Below are positions 52,878-61,587 of a DNA stretch of 64,000 nucleotides, one piece after another. This stretch comes from Sodaliphilus pleomorphus (GTDB lineage Bacteria; Bacteroidota; Bacteroidia; Bacteroidales; Muribaculaceae). Every line of letters begins with the position of its first letter. Within the stretch, counting starts at the first letter, position 1. The stretch lies in assembly GCF_009676955.1 (NCBI RefSeq), contig NZ_CP045696.1, positions 496,001 through 560,000 on the forward strand. Reading direction: 5' to 3'. The notes beneath the pieces are model-generated. The model was not told where the DNA came from. It searched no databases and saw only the letters and a list, made by a program, of their open reading frames with translations. The position numbers were made by a program, and so were the translations under genes.

Positions 52878-54401
52878 TTACTGATGCTCCTTGCGCAAGA
52901 GGTCGTTCACCGTCTTCACAGGGTTGAAAGTCTCGATAGGCACCTCGACAAATGCAGTGTTCCAGTCGCTCATCGAGCCATTCCAGAGGCCTGGCAGCTC
53001 GAGAGCCTTGATGTCGACGCCATTTTTCGACTTTAGGCTGATGAGCCCGGTATCGGGGTCGACATATTTCTTGAGGTCAAAGCGATTGCCCTTGTAGTCC
53101 TTGAGGTAGCACACCAAGTCGACGGGGTTGAAATGGGTGCCGCTGTTCATCATCTTCACGGCCTCGGGGTCGTCGTGGTTGATTTGAGCCGACTCCAGGA
53201 TTTGGGGCGAGCAGCTGCCATCGTTGCAATAGGCCAGATAGGGGCCGCCGCCAGGTTCGCCCTCGTTCTTTACAACACCGCACACACGCAGCGGTCGATT
53301 GAACTTGCCGGCAAGATAGGCAGCCAGGCCTGCATCGTCGAGCTCTTGCACGCCAGCTTTCACTGTCGAGAGATTATTCTCAAGGAACCCGAGCATCTCA
53401 AGCAATGACTCGCGCGTGTAGTCGCCAGCCTCGAGAGCTCTCAAGTAGCGGGCCATGACGCGTTGCAACTGCATCAAGTAGCCTGCAATCACCTTCTTGT
53501 AGCGCACTGTGGCGTGACGCAGCCTCGAGGGCACTACATTGTCGATGTTTTTGATAAACACCACGTCGGCATCGCGCTCGTTCAGGTTTTCGATGAGGGC
53601 GCCATGACCAGCAGGGCGGAAAAGCAAGTTGCCGTTTTCATCACGATAAAGGCTGTTGTCGAGATTGACGGCCACGGTATCGGTCGACGGTTTCTGCACG
53701 CTCATGCTCACCTTGTAGGTCACCCCCCACACTTTCTCGTAGAGCGGCACCTTGGCTTGAAGCAATTTTTCAAACTCGGCCTTGTGCTCGGGCGAGACGG
53801 TGAAGTGGATGTTGACCACACGATTCTTGTCGGCGGCATATTGTGCACCCTCCTCGAGGTGTTCCTCGAGCGGCGTGTGCACAGCACCGCCCGCGCCACG
53901 GTGAAACTTGATCAATGCCTTGGGCAGGAAGCCATAGTCAAGTCCCTCCTTGCCCAGCATGGCCTGGGCCACCTCGCGACAACGGCCGCCGGCTATGAGC
54001 GTGTGGGTGTCTTGCCCGTAAAGATTTTTACAGGCCTTGTTGAGGTCGCCATAGAAAGCAAACTTGTCGATGTTGCCAAAAAACTCTTTTTCAAAGTCGG
54101 TAGCTGGCTCACTGTTGCCCGAGGCCACAAAGGCAAACATGTTTTTGAACATGCGGCTGGCCGCTCCCGAGGCCGGGACAAACTTCTCGATAGTGCCATC
54201 GGTAGCCTGAAAGGCTTTCCAACTCTTCACACACTCCTTGATTTCCTTGTCGCTAAGGCGCTTGATGCCGTTGCCCACGGTAGCCACAGCCTTGATCTTG
54301 AGATAGGGAAATCCAGTTGCAAAACGCTTGAGCTGTGCCTCGAGCGTTTCCTCGCTTATGCCCTTGGCTTGTAGCAATGATTTGTCTTTCTCGTTTAACA
54401 T
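52878..54401 (-). CDS. DUF4301-family protein
   Basis: The 507-residue soluble protein matches DUF4301, a family typical of Bacteroidales. The N-terminus is helical (LNEKDKSLLQAKGISEETLEAQLKRF). A conserved PASGAASRMFKNMF near residue 75 follows. LIAGGRCREVAQAMLGKEGLDYGFLPKALIKFHR, PAGHGALIENLNERDADVVFIKNIDN and a C-terminal block with THFNPVDLVCYLKDYKGN complete it. The GASRMFK and PAGHGALIENLN stretches resemble nucleotidyltransferase/UTP-glucose-type binding loops, so a sugar-nucleotide or AMP-transferring role is conceivable, but none is shown. Confidence 0.88.
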   Translation of the reverse strand: MLNEKDKSLLQAKGISEETLEAQLKRFATGFPYLKIKAVATVGNGIKRLSDKEIKECVKSWKAFQATDGTIEKFVPASGAASRMFKNMFAFVASGNSEPATDFEKEFFGNIDKFAFYGDLNKACKNLYGQDTHTLIAGGRCREVAQAMLGKEGLDYGFLPKALIKFHRGAGGAVHTPLEEHLEEGAQYAADKNRVVNIHFTVSPEHKAEFEKLLQAKVPLYEKVWGVTYKVSMSVQKPSTDTVAVNLDNSLYRDENGNLLFRPAGHGALIENLNERDADVVFIKNIDNVVPSRLRHATVRYKKVIAGYLMQLQRVMARYLRALEAGDYTRESLLEMLGFLENNLSTVKAGVQELDDAGLAAYLAGKFNRPLRVCGVVKNEGEPGGGPYLAYCNDGSCSPQILESAQINHDDPEAVKMMNSGTHFNPVDLVCYLKDYKGNRFDLKKYVDPDTGLISLKSKNGVDIKALELPGLWNGSMSDWNTAFVEVPIETFNPVKTVNDLLRKEHQ

Positions 54402-54467
54402 GATGTGTATTTTTTCTATGTAATAATTATCAAAAACAATGAAGTTATGAAAGTATAACCTTTTTTC

Positions 54468-54499
54468 TTTGTAAAGTTAATCATAATATTTTAATTTTG
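54468..54499 (+). promoter_or_regulatory. Promoter of the RelA/SpoT-family gene
   Basis: TTTG (-33), a 20-nt spacer and TAATTTTG (-7) match the Bacteroidota consensus fully, 39 bp before the start codon. Confidence 0.75.
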
Positions 54500-54538
54500 A
54501 AGTCAAATTTATAGAAATATATATATTTTAGAGATTAT

Positions 54539-56749
54539 ATGGACCAAACTTATTTTACCCTCGAGGAGAAGGCACTTGTGAAACAACACATCTCACAGCT
54601 CATTGCCATGCTGGGCAGCCAGGTGTCTTCTCACGACATCAACACGGTCCACAATATTGTGAAGCACGGCATCGAGGCCGACTACTACAAGCGCGACAAG
54701 CATGGCATCAACCCTGTGGTGCGCAGCTTGCGCACGGCTGTCATGCTCAATCAGCTCATTGCTCCCGACCGCAACATGACCATTGCCACCATGGTCTACA
54801 ACCTCACGCGGCTGGGCTTTGTGAGCGAGGACGAGATAGGGAAAATCTTCGGCGACGACATAGGCAAGCTCGTGCACGGGTTGATCAACGTGTCGCGGCT
54901 CTACAAGAAGCAGGCAGCAGTTGAAAACGACAACTTCCACAAGCTCTTGCTCACCTTTGCCGAGGACATAAGGGTGATCATCATCATGATTGTCGACCGC
55001 CTCAACTTGATGCGGGCAATCAACCATCATCCCGACGAGAAATTTGTGCACGACATCTCGTCGGAGTCGCGCTATCTCTATGCCCCGCTGGCACACCGGC
55101 TGGGACTCTACACCATAAAATCGGAACTCGAAGACCTCTCGCTCAAGTATCTCAACCGCAGAGTGTACAACCAAATCGCTGCCAAGCTCAACGAGACCAA
55201 GCAGCGCCGCGACAACTATGTCGAGGGCTTCATCGTGCCGATACGCCAGGCTCTTGAAAAATCGGGATTGAAATTCTCGATCAAGGGCCGCACCAAGTCG
55301 ATCAACAGTATATGGAACAAAATGAGGAAAAAAGACATCGACCTCAACGGCATGTACGACCTCTTTGCCATACGCATCATCCTCGACAGCAAGCCCGAAA
55401 ACGAGAAAAAAGAGTGCTGGATCGCCTACTCTATCGTCACCGACATCTACACGGCCAATGTGTCGCGATTGAAAGACTGGATTACGATTCCCAAGTCAAA
55501 CGGCTATGAGTCGCTGCACATCACCGTAAAGGGGCCTGAGGACAAGTGGGTGGAGGTGCAGATACGCACTACCCGCATGGATGAAATCGCCGAGCGGGGC
55601 CTGGCTGCGCACTGGAAATACAAAGGCATCAAGAGCGAGGGCGAGATCGACCAGTGGATGAACAACGTGCGCGAGGTGCTTGAAGCCGGCAGCCAGGGCC
55701 AGATGGAGCTGATACGCGACATGAACATGAACCTCTACGACAAGGAAGTGTTTGTGTTCACGCCCAAGGGCGACCTGTTTAAGTTGCCACAAGGCGCCAC
55801 GGTGCTCGACTTTGCTTTCCACATTCACACCAAGGTGGGCAGCCACTGCATGGGCGCAAAGGTCGACGGCAAGACCCAAAAGCTAAACTACAAGCTGAAG
55901 AGTGGCGACACTGTGGAGATAATAACTTCAAGCACACAGACGCCGCGACTCGACTGGCTCAATCTCGTGGTTACGTCCAAGGCCCGCAGCAAGATAAAGC
56001 AGGCCGTGAACGAAGTGCGGCAGAAGCGTGCCGACATTGCCCGCGAAACGCTGCAACGGCGCTTTAAAAACCGCAAGATCGACTGCGACGATGCCGTGCT
56101 CTCCAGGCTCATCTCCAAAATGGGGCTTAAAAGCATCATCGACTTCTATGTAGACATTGCCGACGGGGCCATCGACGTGAACAAGGTCATCGACGACTAT
56201 ATACAGTTGACAAAGCCAGCCGATACCGAGTCGCAGCAACATGAGTCGGCAGCCAACTTTGTGCTTCAAAATCACAGCAACGACAACAAGCACGACGAAG
56301 ACATCCTCGTGATTGGCGACAACGTGAAAGGCATCAACTACAAGCTTTCAAAGTGCTGCAATCCCATATATGGCGACCACATTGTGGGCTTCATAGCCAG
56401 CGACGGCGCCATCAAGATACATCGCACCGATTGCGGCAACGTGAAGCACCTCATCACCAAATATCCCTACCGCATGATCAAGACGCAATGGAGCGGCAAG
56501 CTGGGCACCCAGTTTGCGGCCACACTCAAGGTGGTGGGGCAAGACGACATTGGCATCGTGAGCAACATCACATCGCTCATCAACAAGGAGGGCGACACGC
56601 AGCTGCGCAACATCACCATCAACTCCAATGGAGCCCTCTTTGAAGGATACTTGGTGATAGGCGTCAACAGCCTGTCGATTCTCGATGCGCTCATCAAAAA
56701 AATCAAGAACCTGAAAGGTGTGAAAGAAGTGACACGTTCGGCCCATTGA
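54539..56749 (+). CDS. RelA/SpoT-family (p)ppGpp synthetase with degenerate hydrolase domain
   Basis: The 736-residue protein has the long RSH order. The N-terminal HD-type domain (about 30-200) lacks the catalytic His-Asp pair: where hydrolases read LHDVIEDT there is MVYNLTRLG near residue 85. The late HD-domain motif LTFAEDIRVIIIMIVDRLNLMR is kept. The synthetase domain is intact (KGRTKSINSIWNKM, MYDLFAIRII, GYESLHITVKGP, VEVQIRT). TGS (VFVFTPKGDLFKLPQGATVLD near residue 405), a zinc-finger-like region (CCNPIYGD...HRTDCGN) and a C-terminal ACT domain follow. It therefore looks RelA-like: ppGpp synthesis on starved ribosomes with little or no hydrolysis. Confidence 0.92.
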   Translation: MDQTYFTLEEKALVKQHISQLIAMLGSQVSSHDINTVHNIVKHGIEADYYKRDKHGINPVVRSLRTAVMLNQLIAPDRNMTIATMVYNLTRLGFVSEDEIGKIFGDDIGKLVHGLINVSRLYKKQAAVENDNFHKLLLTFAEDIRVIIIMIVDRLNLMRAINHHPDEKFVHDISSESRYLYAPLAHRLGLYTIKSELEDLSLKYLNRRVYNQIAAKLNETKQRRDNYVEGFIVPIRQALEKSGLKFSIKGRTKSINSIWNKMRKKDIDLNGMYDLFAIRIILDSKPENEKKECWIAYSIVTDIYTANVSRLKDWITIPKSNGYESLHITVKGPEDKWVEVQIRTTRMDEIAERGLAAHWKYKGIKSEGEIDQWMNNVREVLEAGSQGQMELIRDMNMNLYDKEVFVFTPKGDLFKLPQGATVLDFAFHIHTKVGSHCMGAKVDGKTQKLNYKLKSGDTVEIITSSTQTPRLDWLNLVVTSKARSKIKQAVNEVRQKRADIARETLQRRFKNRKIDCDDAVLSRLISKMGLKSIIDFYVDIADGAIDVNKVIDDYIQLTKPADTESQQHESAANFVLQNHSNDNKHDEDILVIGDNVKGINYKLSKCCNPIYGDHIVGFIASDGAIKIHRTDCGNVKHLITKYPYRMIKTQWSGKLGTQFAATLKVVGQDDIGIVSNITSLINKEGDTQLRNITINSNGALFEGYLVIGVNSLSILDALIKKIKNLKGVKEVTRSAH

Positions 56750-56797
56750 CGCCGCCAGCTCACCTGCTACGGCTGCGTGGTTCACGCATAAGAATAG

Positions 56798-56822
56798 AGG
56801 GAGACTTCGGCCTCCTTTTTTT
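56798..56822 (+). terminator. Terminator after the RelA/SpoT-family gene
   Basis: A short stem of GGAG/CTCC around a TTCG tetraloop is followed by a run of seven T. Confidence 0.7.
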
Positions 56823-56927
56823 ATTGCCAGTTTCATGCCGAGAGTTCAGTAAACGAGAGGATTCTGGCGACTTTTTCAATGTATTATCCGCAGCATGATG
56901 AGCGGCGGTGTTGCCCCATGCGAGCTA

Positions 56928-57845
56928 CTACTTGGCGCGGTTGATGACGTAGATGCCGGCGGCGGCAAGCAGGCCGGCAACGACATACTTGACGTAGAAG
57001 GGCTCGTGCAGGCACAGGCAAGAGCTCACGGCTCCCACCACGGGGATGAGCGAGTTGTAGATGGCCACCTTGCCAATGGGATTGCAGGTGAGCAGCTTGT
57101 TGTAGAGCGAAAAGCCGATGGCGCTGATGCCGATGAGCAAGCACAGCCACAGCAGCCCTAAGGGCGTGACTGCCGGCACGCTGCCGCCCAATGCCAGCCC
57201 CACGACCACAAGCAGGATGCCGCCCAGGGCCAGGCTGTAGCCCGTGCCCACCGTGACGTCGACCCGCCGGCCCAGGCCGCGCGTGAGCAACGAGGCTGTC
57301 GCACCGCACAGGGCATTGAGCACAATCATGCCATCGCCCAGCCACGTGAAGCCGCTGCTACTGCCACCGCCGGCATTGAGCAGGAGGATGCCGGCAAAGC
57401 CCATGACGCAACCTGCCAGCTTGCTCACCGTCATGCGGTCGGTCTTGAAAAACAGGCATGCCATGATGACTACCGCAAACACGCTGAGCGAGTTGAGTAT
57501 AGCAGCTCGCGAGCCCGCGCTGTGGGAAAGGCCGATGTAGAAAAAGGCATAGTGCAGCGTGGTGTTGACCAAGCAAAACAGCGCGATGTACCACCAATCG
57601 CGCCTGCGCATGACGCCGAAGGACCGGCCAGCCATGCCGGCCATGGCCAGGACAATGGCGCCGGCCACGGTGAACCTGACGCCGGCAAAGAGCATCTTGC
57701 TCCCCGTCATTGCGGGCAGGATGCCAAACTCGGCATAGCCCAGCTTGATGAGCGGGTAGGCAAAGCCCCAGGCCACGGCAGCCGTCAAGGCAAACACGGC
57801 CACCCACACGGGGCGTTGAAAAATAGGCTTCGTTTCTACAGTCAT
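56928..57845 (-). CDS. EamA-family (DMT) transporter
   Basis: The ATG at 57845 gives 305 residues; a GTG eleven codons upstream is possible. Ten membrane segments form two EamA repeats (AAVAWGFAYPLIKLGYAEFGI and LNALCGATASLLTRGLGRR as their starts). Both repeat ends show the typical PVVGAVSSCLCLHEPF-like signature. Such transporters export amino acids, cofactors or other metabolites. The substrate is unknown. It lies downstream of the small exported protein gene on the same strand. Confidence 0.9.
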   Translation of the reverse strand: MTVETKPIFQRPVWVAVFALTAAVAWGFAYPLIKLGYAEFGILPAMTGSKMLFAGVRFTVAGAIVLAMAGMAGRSFGVMRRRDWWYIALFCLVNTTLHYAFFYIGLSHSAGSRAAILNSLSVFAVVIMACLFFKTDRMTVSKLAGCVMGFAGILLLNAGGGSSSGFTWLGDGMIVLNALCGATASLLTRGLGRRVDVTVGTGYSLALGGILLVVVGLALGGSVPAVTPLGLLWLCLLIGISAIGFSLYNKLLTCNPIGKVAIYNSLIPVVGAVSSCLCLHEPFYVKYVVAGLLAAAGIYVINRAK

Positions 57846-57919
57846 TGGCTCAATTTGTTTCAGAGCCAACTCCCACACAGCGGCTCACGGCCGCAAAGTT
57901 AGGCAAAAAAACGCAATTT

Positions 57920-58288
57920 TCAGTAATTGCGATTTCTAAGCTGAGCCCGCTCTTTATCTTGCAGCTCGATGAGCTTCTCGCACTGGGCAAGCGCATCTTG
58001 CAGCGTTTTGGGCTTGATGAGGTTGCCGTCAAATCGGTTGTTGAGCTGTATACATCTCTCCAAGTAGAACTTGGCCGACCTGTATTTTTCCTCATTCATA
58101 GCTTCAGCGTACTTGTCGATATAGCTGTCCAACCTGTTGAGTGCCTCATCATAGGCCTGCTGGTACATCCTGAGGGGGGCTACTATTTCATCATACGTCA
58201 TGGGCTGGAAGGTGGAGTTGATTACGAATTGAGCTTGCAGGCTTGTGAGCGAAAACAAAGCGACTGCAACAAGAATTGTTTTTTTCAT
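57920..58288 (-). CDS. Small exported helical protein
   Basis: The 122-residue protein has a signal peptide (MKKTILVAVALFSLTSLQA). A helical mature domain follows, beginning FVINSTFQPMTYDEIVAPLRMYQ and continuing with YDEALNRLDSYIDKYAEAMNEEKYRSAKFYLERC. The PMTYDEIVAPL stretch is a recurring start of small periplasmic proteins in Bacteroidales. The function is unknown. One cysteine pair (in ERCIQLN and AQCEKL) could form a disulfide. It has no obvious partner. The DMT transporter follows 74 bp downstream. Confidence 0.7.
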   Translation of the reverse strand: MKKTILVAVALFSLTSLQAQFVINSTFQPMTYDEIVAPLRMYQQAYDEALNRLDSYIDKYAEAMNEEKYRSAKFYLERCIQLNNRFDGNLIKPKTLQDALAQCEKLIELQDKERAQLRNRNY

Positions 58289-58607
58289 TGTTTTTTACTG
58301 TTTTTGAGATTTAAAAAAATTATTGCACTGTGGAGCGAGGCCAAACAAGCGCCCTTGCCACAGGGCGCCTCATCTATTTTTCTCCTCCCTCATGGCCAAC
58401 AAGCGCCAAGGGGTCGAAGCCAAGGCGACTCGATGTGCCGAGGGTGCTGCACCTGCCAGGGGCAGCGGGCACGAGTGAGTGGTGAAAACAATGCGATTGC
58501 CAGAGTCATTTTTTTCTTTTTCATTGTTGTGAATGTATGATAAACCGTTCTGAAGAGTAATGACAGCAAAAGCGAAAGGTTAACAGTGTGAAGGGGGAAA
58601 ATTTTTT
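58289..58607. other. Intergenic stretch without a gene
   Basis: I see no supportable gene, promoter match or strong hairpin between the small exported protein gene and the CHAT gene. Confidence 0.45.
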
Positions 58608-60218
58608 TTACTCCACAAGAATAAACGATGCCCAGTAGTAGGGCGAGATGTAGCCATCACGCTTCATGCGGGCAACGGTGAGCTTCAAGGCCGCAGCAGG
58701 GTTGCCCACCTGGGTCAGATAGTGGTAGAAGTGCTTCATGTAGACACAGGTCGCCGCATCGTCGACACTCCACAGCGAGCACAAGACCTGGTCCACGCCA
58801 GCCATCTTGAGCGCATAGGCCACACCGAAGGGCATGCCCGTGAGGTTGGTGTTCTCGCCCAAGGCCCCCCGGCAGGCCGGCAACAATGCCAGCCGGCATC
58901 GCGACAAGTCCATCCTCATGAGTTCGCCCGAGGTGAGAATGCCATCGTAGCCACGCAGGCTGTGGCGTTGGCCCCGCCAGGTGACATTGGCACCGGCAAA
59001 CAGCAGCCCCGATTGAGACAGCGCCGAGAGATAACGCGTCTCGCAGGGGTCGAGGGCCAAGGTGGCGCTATCGGTGTAAAGCGGGGCAAGCATGAAGCCG
59101 TGGGTAGAGAAGTGCAGCAGGCTGGGAGCACGACCGTCGAGCTGGCACACGGCCTGCTCGGTAGCCCGCGAGCCCAAGAACACCTGTGTGGGAATGTGGC
59201 TCGACGTGAGCACACTGTCGGCCGCCAGCACCTCGGCACGCGAATGCAGTAATGGGCCGTAGCCATTGCGCAAGTCGCGGGGCACGCCTCGCCGCGTGTT
59301 CCACGGCACGTTGTGCACCGCGGTCGCCTCGCTGCCGCTTTGTGTGCTCTCATAGTCGATGCCGCCAAAGAGCGCAGCACTTGATATTTTGCCCGGTCTC
59401 GCGCTGGCGATGCCCGCCGCTGCCGTAGAGAGCACTTGGTGCACCTCACACTTGTCGGCCAGCGTCAAGCCGCCCCCCACGGGAATAGCGCCAAAGTTAA
59501 TCTGGTTGTACATGAAATTGCCCGAAATGTAGAGGGTGGTCACGTCGCGCAACTCGGGAGCCAGCAATGCCCCCAGCCTGCCAAGGGGGCCGTCGTGGGC
59601 ATAAAGCCGGTCGATGGCCAGCGGCTCATCGGCAAGGCCCTGAGTGATCTCGGCACGCAGCAGCGAGTCGACCTCGATGCTATGCGGCTCGTTGTAGCCA
59701 TGCTTCACGACCAGGAACTCATCCTTCATGTCGTTGAGCTCGACGGCAGCCTCGTGCGGAGCCAGGCGCTGTGCCACCTGCTGCCAGCTGGTGGCCAGTA
59801 GCATCTTCTTGCCCGAGTGAAGGAAGAAAAAGTTTTTGCGGGCCAGCAGGTTGTCGTAGGCCTCGGCAGTGCGGCCAGGCATGCTGTCGCAGCAAACGTA
59901 GAAATAGGTCATCATGTAGGCCAGATAGCTGTTCCAGGTGGCTTCTTCCCGCAGGTCGTTGAGGTCGTAGGGCAGCGAGAGGGCCACCCTCACACAATCG
60001 AAATAGTCGTGAAACAATGTGGCGCCGCGCTCAGTACGAGGGTCGACAAGCAGCAAGCGGTCTTGGAAAAAGTTGACCAGGGAATCGGCCTTCACTCTCA
60101 GTCCCTGCCACCACGGCTGGGCGAGACGCTCATCGATGCCGGCACCTGCGCGCGCAGCCACCGAAATCGCCATCAGTAAAACCAAAAACAGCCTCTTCAC
60201 GATCGATTGATTAAGCAA
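58608..60218 (-). CDS. CHAT-domain protease-like protein
   Basis: The 536-residue protein has a signal peptide-like start (IVKRLFLVLLMAISVAARAGA). A helical N-terminal half follows, then a C-terminal CHAT domain (caspase HetF-associated with TPRs). The catalytic His is in LLHFSTHGFML near residue 370 and the Cys in LALLPACRGALG near residue 447. LCSLWSVDDAATCVYMKHFYHYL and a final WASFILVE strand are typical CHAT end motifs. CHAT enzymes are clan CD cysteine proteases related to separase and gingipain. An export signal would put it in the periplasm. It is the last gene of the caspase-sigma-anti-sigma-CHAT operon, 14 bp after the anti-sigma-like gene. Confidence 0.9.
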   Translation of the reverse strand: MLNQSIVKRLFLVLLMAISVAARAGAGIDERLAQPWWQGLRVKADSLVNFFQDRLLLVDPRTERGATLFHDYFDCVRVALSLPYDLNDLREEATWNSYLAYMMTYFYVCCDSMPGRTAEAYDNLLARKNFFFLHSGKKMLLATSWQQVAQRLAPHEAAVELNDMKDEFLVVKHGYNEPHSIEVDSLLRAEITQGLADEPLAIDRLYAHDGPLGRLGALLAPELRDVTTLYISGNFMYNQINFGAIPVGGGLTLADKCEVHQVLSTAAAGIASARPGKISSAALFGGIDYESTQSGSEATAVHNVPWNTRRGVPRDLRNGYGPLLHSRAEVLAADSVLTSSHIPTQVFLGSRATEQAVCQLDGRAPSLLHFSTHGFMLAPLYTDSATLALDPCETRYLSALSQSGLLFAGANVTWRGQRHSLRGYDGILTSGELMRMDLSRCRLALLPACRGALGENTNLTGMPFGVAYALKMAGVDQVLCSLWSVDDAATCVYMKHFYHYLTQVGNPAAALKLTVARMKRDGYISPYYWASFILVE

Positions 60219-60232
60219 AACAGTATTGCGAC

Positions 60233-61012
60233 CTATTCAAGTTTAGCCAGCAGTTCGGCAGCTTTTGCCCTCACGGCGTCGCTATCGGCGTGGCTGGCGA
60301 GTACTGTGAGCACCTCGCGGGCACGGGTCTTGTCATTGTTCTTCAAGTAGGCTATGGCAAGGTTCCAGCCTATGAGCGAGGAATAGGGGGTATAATCATT
60401 GTAGGTGGGCTGCAGCGACAGCTTCCACAACTTGGAGAGCCGGTCCTGTACAACCGGCAGCCTTTTTCCACTCCTCACACTTGCAAAAAGCCGCGACATG
60501 GTGCGAGCCACCTCCTCATCACCAGTGCCTCGCGTGGCAGCAGGCTCCATGACGAAGGTCGTAGCATACTCGTCGGCCAGCCTGGTAGTGTGGCGGTAGT
60601 CGATGTAGTAGCGGCTGCCCCAAAACACAATCACAATGGCGGCAACCACCGAGAGTGTCGTGATGAAGCCATACAGCAGTTTTCCTTTCTTATGCCTGCC
60701 AGCAGCCGGGGCATGCCCGCCAGCAGCCACGATTGCAGGGCCGCATGCAGCGCGGGCCGCAACTTGAGCAACATCGCTACGGTCCAAACTTGACATTGCC
60801 TGGATCAGTTGCCTATCGTGCCGGCTGCCCTCGGCCTTCATCGCTTTCACGAGATAGGCCATGGCAATGGCCTTGGAGCGCCGTTGCTCGTCGGCATTCA
60901 GGCTGGCCATGAAACGAGCCTCCTCGTCAGCGTCCATGTTGCCGCACAGGAAGCGCTCGATAAGCTCCACGTCGGTGAGCCCGTCGCTGGTTATGTCGTC
61001 TTGCGTAAGCAT
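60233..61012 (-). CDS. Anti-sigma-factor-like membrane protein
   Basis: The 259-residue protein has a short cytoplasmic N-terminus (LTDVELIERFLCGNMDADEEARFMASLNADEQRRSK), like the acidic first helices of Bacteroidota anti-sigma proteins. One membrane segment lies near residues 112-134 (LLYGFITTLSVVAAIVIVFW). A periplasmic helical part with a TPR-like end (SSLIGWNLAIAYLKNNDKTRAREVLTVLA) follows. No zinc ZAS motif is visible. Its start codon overlaps the sigma stop by 1 bp (TAATG), strong evidence that it controls that sigma factor. The CHAT gene follows 14 bp later. Processing of this protein by the neighbouring proteases is inference. Confidence 0.75.
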   Translation of the reverse strand: MLTQDDITSDGLTDVELIERFLCGNMDADEEARFMASLNADEQRRSKAIAMAYLVKAMKAEGSRHDRQLIQAMSSLDRSDVAQVAARAACGPAIVAAGGHAPAAGRHKKGKLLYGFITTLSVVAAIVIVFWGSRYYIDYRHTTRLADEYATTFVMEPAATRGTGDEEVARTMSRLFASVRSGKRLPVVQDRLSKLWKLSLQPTYNDYTPYSSLIGWNLAIAYLKNNDKTRAREVLTVLASHADSDAVRAKAAELLAKLE

Positions 61013-61587
61013 TACCTAAACATCGTTTTAAATTTTTCACTACACCACTTGCCGAACTTCTCCAGGCAGCGATGCTTGGTCACCTTCACTGCGGCAGCCG
61101 AGGCATAGCCATACAGCTCAGCCATTTCCTGCATCGAGAACGACTCAAAGTAGAAAGCCCACAATATTTTGTTGCAAGGCTCAGGCATCTGCCGCAGCAT
61201 CTGCCTTATCATTGTCTCCTTCTTTTCTCTTAATGAGGCTTCTGACTCAAAGGTTAACAACAACTGCTCACTTTTTTCGGCACTGAATTCCCGCGCGGCC
61301 AGCACATCGTCGGGCACGGGCACAAAGCGCTGTTTCTTGCGCATGGTCTCCTGTGCCTTTTTCTTGCATATGCCCAGGAAATAGCTGCCCACCTTGTCGT
61401 GGTGAATATCAAACCGGCCTTGCCTCATGTGGTTCCACAACACGATGAAAGCCTCTTGGAAAACGTCCTCGCAGTCGTGCACACCCAAGCCATACACCCT
61501 GGAGAGCCAACTTTGGGCCACGGGCCACTCCTTCCTGGCAAACGTATCGAGCAGGCTGCGGCTTAATTCGGGCGATTGAGACGTCAT
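61012..61587 (-). CDS. Sigma-70-family (ECF-like) RNA polymerase sigma factor
   Basis: The start at 61587, overlapping the caspase gene stop by ATGA, gives 191 residues. The longer frame is a shadow. Region 2 contains VHDCEDVFQEAFIVLWNHMRQGRFD and FLGICKKKAQETMRKKQR (core and -10 recognition). Region 4 is LREKKETMIRQMLRQMPEPCNKILWAFYFESFSMQEMAELYGYASAAAVKVTK, a helix-turn-helix. It would direct RNA polymerase to its own promoters when freed from the anti-sigma-like protein encoded next. Confidence 0.9.
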   Translation of the reverse strand: MTSQSPELSRSLLDTFARKEWPVAQSWLSRVYGLGVHDCEDVFQEAFIVLWNHMRQGRFDIHHDKVGSYFLGICKKKAQETMRKKQRFVPVPDDVLAAREFSAEKSEQLLLTFESEASLREKKETMIRQMLRQMPEPCNKILWAFYFESFSMQEMAELYGYASAAAVKVTKHRCLEKFGKWCSEKFKTMFR

